64,000 bases of DNA from Qipengyuania marincola. GTDB taxonomy: Bacteria; Pseudomonadota; Alphaproteobacteria; Sphingomonadales; Sphingomonadaceae. The notes under the pieces were generated by a model. That model was not told where the DNA came from. It saw only the letters and a program-made list of their open reading frames with translations, and made no database searches. Position numbers and translations under genes: made by a program. The stretch is from NCBI RefSeq assembly GCF_029688625.1, contig NZ_JARULC010000001.1:496001-560000 (forward strand), given 5' to 3'. Within the stretch, counting starts at the first letter, position 1, and the number at the start of each line of letters is the position of its first letter. Below, one piece after another: positions 19,663 to 28,752 of the stretch.

Positions 19663-21237
19663 CTATTCCGCGTGCGCCCAGCTGCTGTCGGCCGGTATCA
19701 GCGTGTCGAGGAACTGTTCCGCCCGGTCGAGATAGGCCTGCCGCTTGTCGCCATCCATCCGGTCCCAGTTGGAATAGATGCGCCCGATACGCGGGTTCTT
19801 CTCGAACCGGTCGCGGTGGCGGTCCATGAAATACCAGTAGAGCGAGTTGAAGGGACAGGCGTCCTCCTCGACCTTCTTGTTGACCGAGTATTTGCAGTCG
19901 GAGCAGTAATTGCTCATCTTGTTGATGTAATTCCCGCTCGCCGAATAGGGTTTGGACGCGAGCTTGCCGCCATCGGCATACAGGATCATCGCCGCGACAT
20001 TGGGCAATTCGACCCATTGATAGGCATCAGCATAGACCACCAGGTACCAGTCCTGCACTTCGCGCGGATTGATCCCGGCCAGCAGGCAGAAATTGCCAAG
20101 CACCATCAGCCGCTGGATGTGATGGGCATGCGCATTGTCGCGGGTGGAGCGGATACTGTCAGCAAGGCAGCGCATGTCCGTCTCGCCGGTCCAGTAGAAT
20201 TCTGGCAGGCCGCGCTGGGCGTTGAGAGCATTGTTGCTCTCGAGATCCGGCATGAAGCGCCAGTAGAAACCGCGCACATATTCGCGCCACCCGATCAGCT
20301 GGCGGATGAAGCCCTCCACCGAATTGATCGGCGCGGTGCCATCTTCGTAGCACTGCTCCGCGCGTTTGCAGAGTTCGAGCGGGTCGAGCAGGCCGAGGTT
20401 GATGCTGGTCGACAGCATCGAATGCCACAGATCGTCCTGCCCGTGGACCATCGCGTCCTGATACTTCCCGAACTTCTCGATCCGCTCCTTGAAAAAGGCA
20501 TCGGCGGCCTTTTCCGCCTCGTCCCGCGTGACCGGCCAGCCGAAATTGTCGAGATTGCCGAAGTGGTCGCCGAACTTGTCCTCGACGAGCTCGATGCATT
20601 CCCGCGTGATCTCGTCGGGCTCGAACAGCGGTCGCTCGGGCGGGTTCATCTCGTCCTTGGGCGAAGCGCGATTGTCCTCGTCGTAATTCCACTCGCCGCC
20701 CTTGGGCTTGCCGTCATTGTCCATCAGGATGCCGGTGCGCTTGCGCATCTCGCGGTAGAAATTTTCCATGCGGAGCGTGTCGCGATCCTCGGCCCATTCG
20801 TTGAAATCGGCGAGCGGGCAGATGTAGCGATCGTCCGGAAGGATTTCGACTTCGCAGGCGAATTTGTCGGGCCACTCCTCGATGGCCTGCTGGACCCGCC
20901 ATTCGCCGGCCTCGACCACATGGATCGCGCGCGGATCGTGCCGCTCCACCGCGCGGGCGACCTCGCCGGTGAAGCTGCCGGCATTGTCCTCGTCGGTCAG
21001 CTCGACATAGTCGACCGTCCAGCCGGCATCTTCGAGCTCGGCTGCAAAGTGGCGCATGGCGGAAAAGATCAGGGCGATCTTCTGCTTGTGATGCTTGACG
21101 TAAGTGGCCTCGTCCCAGACCTCCATCATCAGGATGACGGTATCGTCCTTGGTCCGGCCCCTGATCGAGGCGATGTCGCGGGTCAGCTGGTCGCCGAGGA
21201 TGGGGACGAGGACGGGGCCGTCGGAGGTGTCTGCCAT
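19663..21237 (-). CDS. Iron-sulfur bacterial cryptochrome/photolyase (PhrB/CryB type)
   Basis: A 524-residue flavoprotein of the FeS-BCP branch, which uses light to repair (6-4) photoproducts and binds FAD, a lumazine antenna and a 4Fe-4S cluster. The four cluster cysteines can be placed: Cys357 (DMRCLAD), Cys445 and Cys448 (NYCSDC) and Cys461 (DACPF). The spacing equals that of Agrobacterium PhrB, with a constant offset of seven. The N-terminal antenna domain (LVPILGDQLT) and the FAD region (WREYVRGFYW, HHIQRLMVLGNF) are conserved. It is 33 bases downstream of priA, in the same direction. Activity as photolyase or photoreceptor cannot be separated here. Confidence 0.95.
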   Translation of the reverse strand: MADTSDGPVLVPILGDQLTRDIASIRGRTKDDTVILMMEVWDEATYVKHHKQKIALIFSAMRHFAAELEDAGWTVDYVELTDEDNAGSFTGEVARAVERHDPRAIHVVEAGEWRVQQAIEEWPDKFACEVEILPDDRYICPLADFNEWAEDRDTLRMENFYREMRKRTGILMDNDGKPKGGEWNYDEDNRASPKDEMNPPERPLFEPDEITRECIELVEDKFGDHFGNLDNFGWPVTRDEAEKAADAFFKERIEKFGKYQDAMVHGQDDLWHSMLSTSINLGLLDPLELCKRAEQCYEDGTAPINSVEGFIRQLIGWREYVRGFYWRFMPDLESNNALNAQRGLPEFYWTGETDMRCLADSIRSTRDNAHAHHIQRLMVLGNFCLLAGINPREVQDWYLVVYADAYQWVELPNVAAMILYADGGKLASKPYSASGNYINKMSNYCSDCKYSVNKKVEEDACPFNSLYWYFMDRHRDRFEKNPRIGRIYSNWDRMDGDKRQAYLDRAEQFLDTLIPADSSWAHAE

Positions 21238-21270
21238 GGCGGGTGAACGCGTAGGCAGGCTGCCGGTGCC

Positions 21271-23436
21271 TCAGACGAAACTGTAGGGATCGATATCCAC
21301 CGCCACGCGCACGCCGGGCGGATGATCGACCTGCCGCAGCCAGCCGCGGATGACGTCCTGCAATTGCACGCTGCGGCGCGCGTTGATGAGGAAGCGGTAG
21401 CGGTAGCGATTGCGGAGCAAAGCCATCGGTGCTGGTGCGGGGCCGAGGATCATGCAGTCATCCACTTGCGGGCGAAACGCGCCGAGGCGATTGGCGGCTT
21501 CGCGCGCTTCGGCATCGTCCTCGCTGGAGATGATGATGGCAGCCCAGCGACCGAAGGGTGGGGCACCGGCATGGCGGCGCGCTTCGGTTTCGGCTTCATA
21601 GAAGGCATCGCGGTCGCCGTCGGCCAGCGCGGCAATGACGCTGGCTTCGGGATGGCGGGTCTGTATCAGCACCTCGCCCGGCTTGGTCCCGCGCCCCGCG
21701 CGGCCTGCCACCTGCGCGACCTGCTGATAGGTCCGCTCGCCCGCGCGCAGATCGCCGCCTTCGAGCCCGAGATCGGCATCGACCACGCCTACCAGCGTGA
21801 GTTCGGGGAAATGGAACCCCTTGGTTACCAATTGCGTGCCGACGATCACGTCCACCTCGCGCGCCTCGACCGCGGCGATGAATTCCGCTGCTTTGCCCGG
21901 CGAGTTGAGCGTGTCCGAGGTGGCCACGAACACGCGCGCTTCGGGCAGGCGCTCGGCCACCTCGTCGGCGATCCGCTCCACGCCGGGGCCGCAGGCGACG
22001 AGGCAATCGGGCTCTCCGCATTCGGTGCAGGCCTGCGGGCTCGGCGTCTCGTGGCCGCAATGGTGGCAGGCGAGGCGGCGGCTGAAGCGATGCTCGACCA
22101 GCCAGGCGCTGCAATTGGGGCACTGGTAGCGGAAGCCGCAATTGCGGCACAGCGTCAGCGGCGCATAGCCGCGGCGGTTGAGGAACAGGAGCGATTGCTC
22201 GCCCTTGGCCAGCCGGTCTTCGATCCCGTCGACCAGCCGCTGCGCCAGCCACATTCCGGTCGGCGGCTTTTCCTCGGTCAGGTCGATCGTGTCGATGCTC
22301 GGCAGTTCCGCCCCGCCGAAGCGGCTCGGCAGGTCGATCTTGGAGTAGATCCCGCTTTCGGCCATCTGCAGGCTTTCGAGCGCGGGCGTGGCGCTTGCGA
22401 GGATCACCGGCACCTGCTCGAAATGCGCGCGCATCACGGCGACATCGCGCGCATTGTATCGCACGCCGTCTTCCTGCTTGAAACTGATCTCATGCGCCTC
22501 GTCGACAACGATCAGGCCGAGGTTGGCGAAGGGCAGGAACAGGGCCGAGCGCGCGCCGACCACGACCTGCGCCGTACCCTGCGCCACTGCTCGGTAGGCG
22601 CGCCGCCGCTCGGTCGACTTGAGCGACGAGTGCCAAAGCACCGGAGCCGCCCCGAACCGCTCTTCGAACCGATGAAGAAAGTTTTCGGTCAGCGCGATCT
22701 CGGGCAGCAGGACGAGCACCTGCCGCCCCATTCGCAGCGCTTCGGCGATCGGTTCGAAATAAGTTTCGGTCTTGCCCGACCCGGTCACGCCATCGAGCAG
22801 GAAGGGGGCGAACTCGGCCTTGCGCACGGCCTCGGCGAACACGCCAGACGCCTCGGCCTGTTCAGCACTCAGCTCGACATGGGCGAAGTCGGGGCGGGCA
22901 TCGGGATAGGGGCGGTCGCAATCGACCTCGACCGGTTCCAGCACGCCCTGGTTGACCAGCCCGCGCAGCACGCCTTCGCTGACGCCGGCGATGCCGGACA
23001 GCTCGCGAATGTTCGCCTGCTCGCCCTCCAGCGCCTTCATTGCGGCGTGGCGTTGCGGCGTCATGCGTTCGGGCATGCCGCCGGTCAGGCGATATTCGGT
23101 CATCGTCGCCGGACCCTTGAGCGCGCCGCCCGAAGACAGCGCCATCCGCGCCACGCTCGACAGCGAGGCGACGTAATAGTCCGCCGTCCACTCGATAAGC
23201 CGCCGGAGCGGCGCCGACAGCGGCGGTACCGGCAATATCCCTCTCAAATTGCGCAGCTTCTCCGCAGGAACCTCGGTTCCGGGAAGCCGTTCAGCCTCCC
23301 AGACGATGCCGATTATCGTGCGCGGACCCAGCGGGCATTCGACGACCGACCCGGCTTCGACATGCAGCCCTTCGGGCACCTTGTAGTCCAGCGGACCCAG
23401 GGCGGCATTGAGGACGAGGCAGCGAACACGGTTCAT
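21271..23436 (-). CDS. priA: Primosomal helicase PriA
   Basis: Restarts stalled replication forks by loading the replisome. The 721-residue protein has an N-terminal DNA-binding part (MNRVRCLVLNAALGPLDYKVPEG), a Walker A TGSGKTETY, DEAH box (VDEAHEISFKQEDG), and helicase motifs through GTQLVTKGFHFPEL and QVAGRAGRG. The eight zinc-binding cysteines are in CRNCGFRYQCPNC and CHHCG...CTEC. ATG at 23436 begins exactly at the family start; the frame remains open further upstream, but that stretch overlaps the divergent DUF4197 gene and is a shadow. It heads an operon with the photolyase gene. Confidence 0.98.
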   Translation of the reverse strand: MNRVRCLVLNAALGPLDYKVPEGLHVEAGSVVECPLGPRTIIGIVWEAERLPGTEVPAEKLRNLRGILPVPPLSAPLRRLIEWTADYYVASLSSVARMALSSGGALKGPATMTEYRLTGGMPERMTPQRHAAMKALEGEQANIRELSGIAGVSEGVLRGLVNQGVLEPVEVDCDRPYPDARPDFAHVELSAEQAEASGVFAEAVRKAEFAPFLLDGVTGSGKTETYFEPIAEALRMGRQVLVLLPEIALTENFLHRFEERFGAAPVLWHSSLKSTERRRAYRAVAQGTAQVVVGARSALFLPFANLGLIVVDEAHEISFKQEDGVRYNARDVAVMRAHFEQVPVILASATPALESLQMAESGIYSKIDLPSRFGGAELPSIDTIDLTEEKPPTGMWLAQRLVDGIEDRLAKGEQSLLFLNRRGYAPLTLCRNCGFRYQCPNCSAWLVEHRFSRRLACHHCGHETPSPQACTECGEPDCLVACGPGVERIADEVAERLPEARVFVATSDTLNSPGKAAEFIAAVEAREVDVIVGTQLVTKGFHFPELTLVGVVDADLGLEGGDLRAGERTYQQVAQVAGRAGRGTKPGEVLIQTRHPEASVIAALADGDRDAFYEAETEARRHAGAPPFGRWAAIIISSEDDAEAREAANRLGAFRPQVDDCMILGPAPAPMALLRNRYRYRFLINARRSVQLQDVIRGWLRQVDHPPGVRVAVDIDPYSFV

Positions 23437-23485
23437 GGCGCCGTAATATGGGCGGCGCGACAGGGGCGAAACAAGGGTGGGGAAC

Positions 23486-24196
23486 ATGAGGACTGAAAAA
23501 ATGACCGATATTCTTGTGAGACCCACCGGACGTCGCGCATTCCTGGGCGGCATTTCCCTTGGTGGTGCGGCATTGGCGCTGCCCGGCTGTGCAAGCCTCG
23601 GCGGATTCGGCATGGTCGATGCGGTCCAGCGCATCCTGTTCCTGTCGAGCGAGCGCGCCTTTGCGCGAATGCTGCAGGCGAACGGTTTCTGGGACGACCA
23701 GGTGGCCCAGCTGGGCCTGGGCAACCTTCTGGGGACGCGGGGCGATGTGCTCAGCCGGATCCTGACCTCCGCGCTGTTCAAGAACCGGCTCGAAAATGCC
23801 TTTGGGGACATCGCCTACGAGGGCGCGGAGCGCGCCGCGCCGCTGGTGACCGATGCCGTCCGCACCATCGGCATCCAGAACGCCATCGACCTCGTGCGTG
23901 GCGGTCCGACCGCGGCCACCGCCTTCCTGCGGCAGTCGATGGGCCGCACGCTGATCGAGGCGATGGTGCCTGAACTCGGCACCGCGATGCGCGTCGCCAG
24001 CGATCCGTTGGTCGGCGAGCTGATCAACGGCCTCACCGGCGTCGACCTGTCGGGCGCGACTACGCGTTTCGCCGACAATATCGACAACACCATCTGGCGC
24101 GAGATCGGCAACGAGGAAGCCGCGATCCGCCGCGATCCGGGCGCCACGCGCGACCCGTTGATCATCGGCGTGTTCGGGGCCGGCTCGGGGTACTAG
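23486..24196 (+). CDS. DUF4197 domain lipoprotein with Tat-type signal
   Basis: A 236-residue exported protein. The leader GRRAFLGGISLGGAALALPGC joins a twin-arginine pair with a lipobox-like LPGC, suggesting Tat export and lipidation. The mature part (ALFKNRLENAFGDIAYEGAER, AAPLVTDAVRTIGIQNAIDLVRGG, AATAFLRQ) matches DUF4197, a mostly helical family without known function. ATG at 23486 has a purine-rich GGTGGGGA just upstream; a second ATG five codons later is possible. Divergent from priA with 49 bases between starts. Confidence 0.85.
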   Translation: MRTEKMTDILVRPTGRRAFLGGISLGGAALALPGCASLGGFGMVDAVQRILFLSSERAFARMLQANGFWDDQVAQLGLGNLLGTRGDVLSRILTSALFKNRLENAFGDIAYEGAERAAPLVTDAVRTIGIQNAIDLVRGGPTAATAFLRQSMGRTLIEAMVPELGTAMRVASDPLVGELINGLTGVDLSGATTRFADNIDNTIWREIGNEEAAIRRDPGATRDPLIIGVFGAGSGY

Positions 24197-24259
24197 CCGC
24201 GCGCCCGACGCATCGCTAAGGCTGCCCGGGAATCGCAATCCCCCGGGAGCCAGCCGCAC

Positions 24260-24922
24260 ATGAAATTTTTCGTCGACACCGCCGACATCGCCGACATCAA
24301 GGAAATGGCCGACACCGGCCTGCTCGACGGGGTCACCACCAACCCCTCGCTGATCGCCAAGTCGGGCCGCGATTTCATGGAAGTGACCAAGGAAATCTGC
24401 GACCTCGTCGATGGCCCGGTCAGCGCGGAAGTCGTCGCGCTCGATCACGACATGATGATGAAAGAGGCCGAGACGCTGCGCCGGATCGCGGACAATGTCT
24501 GCATCAAGGTGCCGCTGACGATCGACGGGCTGAAGACCTGCAAGAAGCTGACCGGCGACGGCACCATGGTGAACGTCACGCTTTGCTTCTCAGCCAACCA
24601 GGCGCTGCTCGCGGCGAAGGCCGGCGCGACCTTCGTCTCGCCCTTCGTCGGCCGGCATGACGACAACGGCTTCGACGGCATGGCGCTGATCCGCGACATC
24701 CGCACGATCTACGACAACTATCCCGGCTTCACGACCGAGATCCTCGTCGCCAGCATCCGCAATCCGGTCCATGTGCTCGAAAGCGCGCGCATCGGTGCCG
24801 ATGTCGCGACGATGCCGCCCGCCGTCATCAAGGGGCTGTTCAAGCACGTCCTGACCGACAAGGGCATCGAGGGCTTCACGAAGGACTGGGAAAAGACTGG
24901 CCAGACCATTCCGACGTCCTAA
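24260..24922 (+). CDS. Transaldolase-like fructose-6-phosphate aldolase
   Basis: A 220-residue TIM-barrel enzyme of the small transaldolase (TalC/FSA) group. The N-terminus [31 protein letters not shown] is typical, the Schiff-base lysine is in VCIKVPLT, and [24 protein letters not shown] is the conserved second signature. The subgroup contains both true transaldolases and F6P aldolases, and which one applies cannot be decided from these motifs. The gene follows an imperfect GC-rich hairpin and precedes cobT by nine bases, so the two are probably cotranscribed. Confidence 0.92.
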   Translation: MKFFVDTADIADIKEMADTGLLDGVTTNPSLIAKSGRDFMEVTKEICDLVDGPVSAEVVALDHDMMMKEAETLRRIADNVCIKVPLTIDGLKTCKKLTGDGTMVNVTLCFSANQALLAAKAGATFVSPFVGRHDDNGFDGMALIRDIRTIYDNYPGFTTEILVASIRNPVHVLESARIGADVATMPPAVIKGLFKHVLTDKGIEGFTKDWEKTGQTIPTS

Positions 24923-24931
24923 ATAGGCCGC

Positions 24932-26758
24932 GTGGCAGACCAGACCCCCCTCGATCGTTTCAAGCAGGCGCTGACCGGTGCCAGCCGTGCGCTGGCGAAC
25001 GAGCCGGAGGTCGAAGTCGCATGGAGCGCGGACGCCCCGGCGCAGGCGGGCAAGAACTTCCGCGTGCCGTTGCCGGGCCGCACGCTCCCGCGCGAACAGG
25101 CGACCGAGGCGCGCGGCTTCGCGGACAGCTTCGCGCTCAAGCTGCGCCATCACAACGAAGCTTTGCACACCAGGGGCGCGCCCTCCGAGCCGATCGCGCG
25201 CGCCTGTTACGATGCCATCGAGCAGGTCCGCTACGAGGCGATCGGCACCAATCGCTATGCCGGCATACGCGACAATCTCGGCTCGGCAGTCGAGATGCGG
25301 ACCAATGCCGATCCCATCGTCCGCGCCGACGAGGCAAACGAAGTTCCGCTGCCGACCGCGCTGTCGCTGATGCTGCGCGAGGCGCTCACCGGCGAGGCGA
25401 TTCCCGAGCGCGCGCGCAGCGCGGTGGACATGGTGCGCGAGGATATTCTCGCCAAGATCGGGACCGACATGGACGATCTGGCGGGCGTGCTCGACGACCA
25501 GACCGCCTTCCAGGACCTGACGCTCGACATGCTGCGGCATCTCGACCTGACGCTCCCCGAAAATCCCGAGCCGACCGATAGCGAGGACGGCGACGAGGAC
25601 GATGGCGAAAGCCCCGAGCAGGACGAGGATACCGACGAGGAAGACGAGGGCGGCGCCGAACCGCAGGCCAGCGACATGCGCTCCGACGTGACCGACGGCG
25701 AGGCCGAGGGCGACGCCGACCAGGAGGTCGAGGGCGAGCAGGAAATGACCGACGGCGATCCCTCGGACGAGGAGGGCGAGGGCATGCAGCCCGTGCGCCC
25801 GAACCGCCCGTGGACCGAGATCCCCGAAGGCTTCGACTACAAGCCCTATACCGACACATTCGACGAGGTCGTCGAGGCGCCCGAGCTGTGCGACAACGAG
25901 GAACTCGACCGGCTGCGGCAGTATCTCGACAGCCAGCTGGCGGGCCTGCAAGGCGTCGTCACCCGACTCGCCAACCGCCTCCAGCGCCGCCTGATGGCGC
26001 AGCAGAACCGCAGCTGGGACTTCGACCAGGAAGAGGGCATGCTCGATGCCGCGCGGCTCACCCGCGTGGTCGTCAGCCCCGGCCATGCGCTCTCCTACAA
26101 GATCGAACGCGATACCGAGTTCAAGGACACGGTGGTCACGCTGCTTATCGACAATTCGGGCTCGATGCGCGGCCGCCCGATCAGCATCGCCGCGATCAGC
26201 GCCGATATCCTTGCGCGCACGCTGGAGCGATGCGGCGTGAAGACCGAGATCCTCGGCTTCACCACCCGCGCGTGGAAGGGCGGGCAATCACGCGAGGCGT
26301 GGCTCGCCGACGGCCGCCCCGCCAATCCCGGCCGCCTCAACGATCTGCGCCACATCCTCTACAAGCAGGCCGACGAACCCTGGCGCCGCGCGCGCCGCAA
26401 CCTCGGCCTGATGATGCGCGAAGGGCTGCTGAAGGAAAACATCGACGGCGAGGCGCTGCTCTGGGCGCACGACCGCCTGCTCCGCCGCCCCGAAGACCGC
26501 CGCATCCTGATGGTCATCTCCGACGGTGCCCCGGTCGACGACAGCACGCTGAGCGTCAACCAGGCGGGCTATCTCGAAAGCCATTTGCGCAAGGTGATCG
26601 ACTGGATCGAGAAGCAATCGCCTGTGCAACTGGCGGCGATTGGGATCGGGCATGACGTGACGCGCTACTACCGCCGCTCGGTGACGATCATGGATGTCGA
26701 GCAGCTGGGTGGCACGATCATCGAGCAGCTGGCTGACTTGTTCGAGATCGAAAACTAG
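24932..26758 (+). CDS. cobT: Aerobic cobaltochelatase subunit CobT
   Basis: Part of the ATP-dependent CobNST chelatase that inserts cobalt into hydrogenobyrinic acid a,c-diamide during B12 synthesis. In the 608-residue protein an N-terminal helical domain is followed by a strongly acidic linker (roughly residues 215-285) and a C-terminal VWA domain with the MIDAS motif IDNSGSMRG. The start is GTG at 24932; no ATG is nearby and the reading begins [14 protein letters not shown] as in relatives. cobS and cobN are not in the window. The stop overlaps the convergent gene in a CTAG palindrome. Confidence 0.95.
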   Translation: MADQTPLDRFKQALTGASRALANEPEVEVAWSADAPAQAGKNFRVPLPGRTLPREQATEARGFADSFALKLRHHNEALHTRGAPSEPIARACYDAIEQVRYEAIGTNRYAGIRDNLGSAVEMRTNADPIVRADEANEVPLPTALSLMLREALTGEAIPERARSAVDMVREDILAKIGTDMDDLAGVLDDQTAFQDLTLDMLRHLDLTLPENPEPTDSEDGDEDDGESPEQDEDTDEEDEGGAEPQASDMRSDVTDGEAEGDADQEVEGEQEMTDGDPSDEEGEGMQPVRPNRPWTEIPEGFDYKPYTDTFDEVVEAPELCDNEELDRLRQYLDSQLAGLQGVVTRLANRLQRRLMAQQNRSWDFDQEEGMLDAARLTRVVVSPGHALSYKIERDTEFKDTVVTLLIDNSGSMRGRPISIAAISADILARTLERCGVKTEILGFTTRAWKGGQSREAWLADGRPANPGRLNDLRHILYKQADEPWRRARRNLGLMMREGLLKENIDGEALLWAHDRLLRRPEDRRILMVISDGAPVDDSTLSVNQAGYLESHLRKVIDWIEKQSPVQLAAIGIGHDVTRYYRRSVTIMDVEQLGGTIIEQLADLFEIEN

Positions 26759-27285
26759 GGCTTCAAGGCATACCGCCGCCGGGGATCGCCTTTGGCGAGA
26801 TACCTGTTCACCATTACCATTGCGATGGCGAGAATGGCCACGTTGATGGCGATGAAGATCATCCAGAAGCTTTTCGGATCGAGAACTCCTACCACGCCAA
26901 ACCGGGGATTGGTGGCTATTTGGCTGAAGCCAGCCATCAAAAGACCGGCATAGGAAAAGGCAAAACGCATCTGGTGATTGCGAAGCCACGCCGGATCGCG
27001 CGTGCGATTCCACTTCCAAAGAGCGAAGACGCCAACCAGCGAGCTGACTCCGCCGACAACGATGAAAAGATGGAAAAAGCCCCATCCGCTGTTGCCGAAT
27101 TCAAGGACGGTTGCAGGCACGAAGACTACGACGCCCGTAGTTGCCAACATGGCGGTTACATAGACGTATGCCCATCGCCTGTGGCGCACGCCGCCTTTAG
27201 GCAACACGAAAACGATCGCGCCGGTCAGGATCGCCGCCAAAGCCGCACCGATATGGACTTGCAACAAGACGCTGAGTTCGGACAT
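26755..27285 (-). CDS. DUF2306-like membrane protein
   Basis: A 176-residue integral membrane protein with five probable membrane segments ([86 protein letters not shown]). The pattern [33 protein letters not shown], with a His in the first helix and an HRxWAY loop, resembles DUF2306 proteins. Function unknown. ATG at 27285 has GAGGAGAG upstream, which settles the start against a longer frame. Codon choice is slightly less GC-rich than its neighbours. Confidence 0.8.
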   Translation of the reverse strand: MSELSVLLQVHIGAALAAILTGAIVFVLPKGGVRHRRWAYVYVTAMLATTGVVVFVPATVLEFGNSGWGFFHLFIVVGGVSSLVGVFALWKWNRTRDPAWLRNHQMRFAFSYAGLLMAGFSQIATNPRFGVVGVLDPKSFWMIFIAINVAILAIAMVMVNRYLAKGDPRRRYALKP

Positions 27286-27382
27286 CGGCTCTCTCCTCAG
27301 CGAACGACGGTAGACCGGCTGTTCTGTCTGCGCAATACACCTCGAATATTGCCTATTGCCGCGTGGCTGGTAGGCACGCGGC

Positions 27383-28054
27383 ATGAACGTATCCGATGCC
27401 GTCCAGACCCGCCGCTCCGTTCGCGCCTTTACCGACGAGCCGGTCGAGCGCGAGACGCTCACCCGCATTCTCGAAAAGGCGCAGCGTTCTCCCTCCGGCG
27501 GCAACACCCAGCCGTGGCACGGCATCGTCCTTACCGGCGAACCGATGCAGAGGCTGTTCGACCGGATTGCCAAGGAGTTTCCCAAGGGCCGTGCGGCGCA
27601 TGCACCCGAATATCACGTCTATCCCCCCGAACTCGACGGCGCCTATGAACAGCGCCGTCGCGGGGTGGGCGAAGACATGTATGGCGCGCTGGAAATAAGC
27701 CGCGAGGACAAGGGCAAGCGCCTGATGTGGTTCGCCAACAACTTCCGCGCCTTCGGTGCGCCGGTTCTGATGCTGGTCCACACGCCCAAATACATGGGCC
27801 CGCCGCAGTGGAGCGATATCGGTATGTGGCTCCAGACCATCGGCCTGCTCTGCCGCGAAGAGGGCCTCGACACCTGCTTCCAGGAGGCGTGGGCAGTCTA
27901 TTCCCCGCAAATCCGCGAGATGGTCGATATTCCCGAGGACCACATCTTCTTCTGCGGCGTCGCCATCGGCTATCGCGACGAAGATGCGGCGGTGAACAAT
28001 TTCGAAGTCCGGCGCGCCGACATCGACGAGAGCGTACGTTGGGAGGGGTGGTAG
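27383..28054 (+). CDS. Nitroreductase family flavoprotein
   Basis: A 223-residue FMN-dependent oxidoreductase. It begins with VSDAVQTRRSVRAFTDEPV, the FMN phosphate-binding RRSVR motif, then QRSPSGGNTQPWHGIVL and GLLCREEGLDTCFQEAWAVY, and ends with CGVAIGYRDEDAAVN. These are the standard motifs of the NfsB/Nox-type fold, which uses NAD(P)H to reduce nitroaromatics, quinones or enones. The natural substrate is unknown. Divergent from the DUF2306 gene (97-base spacer). Confidence 0.9.
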   Translation: MNVSDAVQTRRSVRAFTDEPVERETLTRILEKAQRSPSGGNTQPWHGIVLTGEPMQRLFDRIAKEFPKGRAAHAPEYHVYPPELDGAYEQRRRGVGEDMYGALEISREDKGKRLMWFANNFRAFGAPVLMLVHTPKYMGPPQWSDIGMWLQTIGLLCREEGLDTCFQEAWAVYSPQIREMVDIPEDHIFFCGVAIGYRDEDAAVNNFEVRRADIDESVRWEGW

Positions 28055-28064
28055 CGCCTTCGCG

Positions 28065-28700
28065 TCAGTGCTGCTGGTCGTCGTCAACCTCGCGGGCCAC
28101 GTCCGGATCGCGCCAGATGTAGATCCCGACGATCAGGAACCAGCCTAGCATCAGCACGGCAAGCACCCGCTCGAAGCCGCCATCGATATCGGTGGGCACG
28201 ATGAACAGGCCCGGACCGAGCACCAGGAACAGGCCGCCCAGCGCGTACAGTCCGATCCCCACCGCCTTGTTCATCGTATGGAATTGTCCGGCTGTCAGCA
28301 GGGCGGCGGCGGGAAACAGGGCGCCGATCGCATAGACGAGGCGATAGTGGATCACCGGGCCGTCGCCGGTGCTGTAGGCCTCGTAAGCCCCGATCAGCGT
28401 GATGCACCCGGCAAGCGCGATCAGCGCGATGGTCCCGATCCGCCAGTCCAGCCGGTCGATGCGCCAGCGCCACAGCCCGATGGTCGCCGACAGGACGGCG
28501 ATGACGAATGCGTAGATGCCTGCGTCCGCCAGCCAGTCGTACCGGCCGGCGGCGAGATTGCTGATCGTGTTCTCCATTGCGTTGAAGCGGCCGGAGAGGG
28601 CGGCAGTGGTGAAATCGGCGACGATCGCGACAAGGCATCCGGCGATGGTGAGACCGCCCATCAGGCGCGACGGCGTATTGGTGCCGCTATCGGTGCTCAT
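28065..28700 (-). CDS. DUF998 membrane protein
   Basis: A 211-residue protein with about six membrane helices. The first helix LTIAGCLVAIVADFTTAALSG followed by MENTISNLAAGRYDWLADAGIYAF is the DUF998 hallmark (N-x-I-S-x-L/YDW). Charged loops RWRIDRLDWR and a hydrophilic C-terminus (DPDVAREVDDDQQH) complete it. Function is unknown; some relatives are annotated as putative steroid or hormone-type membrane proteins without experimental support. Divergent from cysS with 52 bases between starts. Confidence 0.8.
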   Translation of the reverse strand: MSTDSGTNTPSRLMGGLTIAGCLVAIVADFTTAALSGRFNAMENTISNLAAGRYDWLADAGIYAFVIAVLSATIGLWRWRIDRLDWRIGTIALIALAGCITLIGAYEAYSTGDGPVIHYRLVYAIGALFPAAALLTAGQFHTMNKAVGIGLYALGGLFLVLGPGLFIVPTDIDGGFERVLAVLMLGWFLIVGIYIWRDPDVAREVDDDQQH

Positions 28701-28752
28701 GCTGTTCCCCTGCTATTGCGAAAAGCGGCGCTTTGCCCCATCAGCCGCGCCG

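Noticed and set aside
21322..23496. 724-codon plus-strand open frame opposite priA
   Set aside because: Mirror frame of a well-supported helicase gene, with low-complexity content.
23437..23811. N-terminal extension of PriA
   Set aside because: It would overlap the divergent DUF4197 gene, and PriA family proteins begin at the ATG at 23436.
24220..24251. GC-rich hairpin between the DUF4197 and aldolase genes
   Set aside because: The stem contains a bulge and no U-run follows, so it is not called a terminator; a role in translation of the aldolase cannot be judged.
24590..26287. 565-codon minus-strand open frame opposite fsa and cobT
   Set aside because: Overlaps two firm genes completely and lacks a ribosome site.
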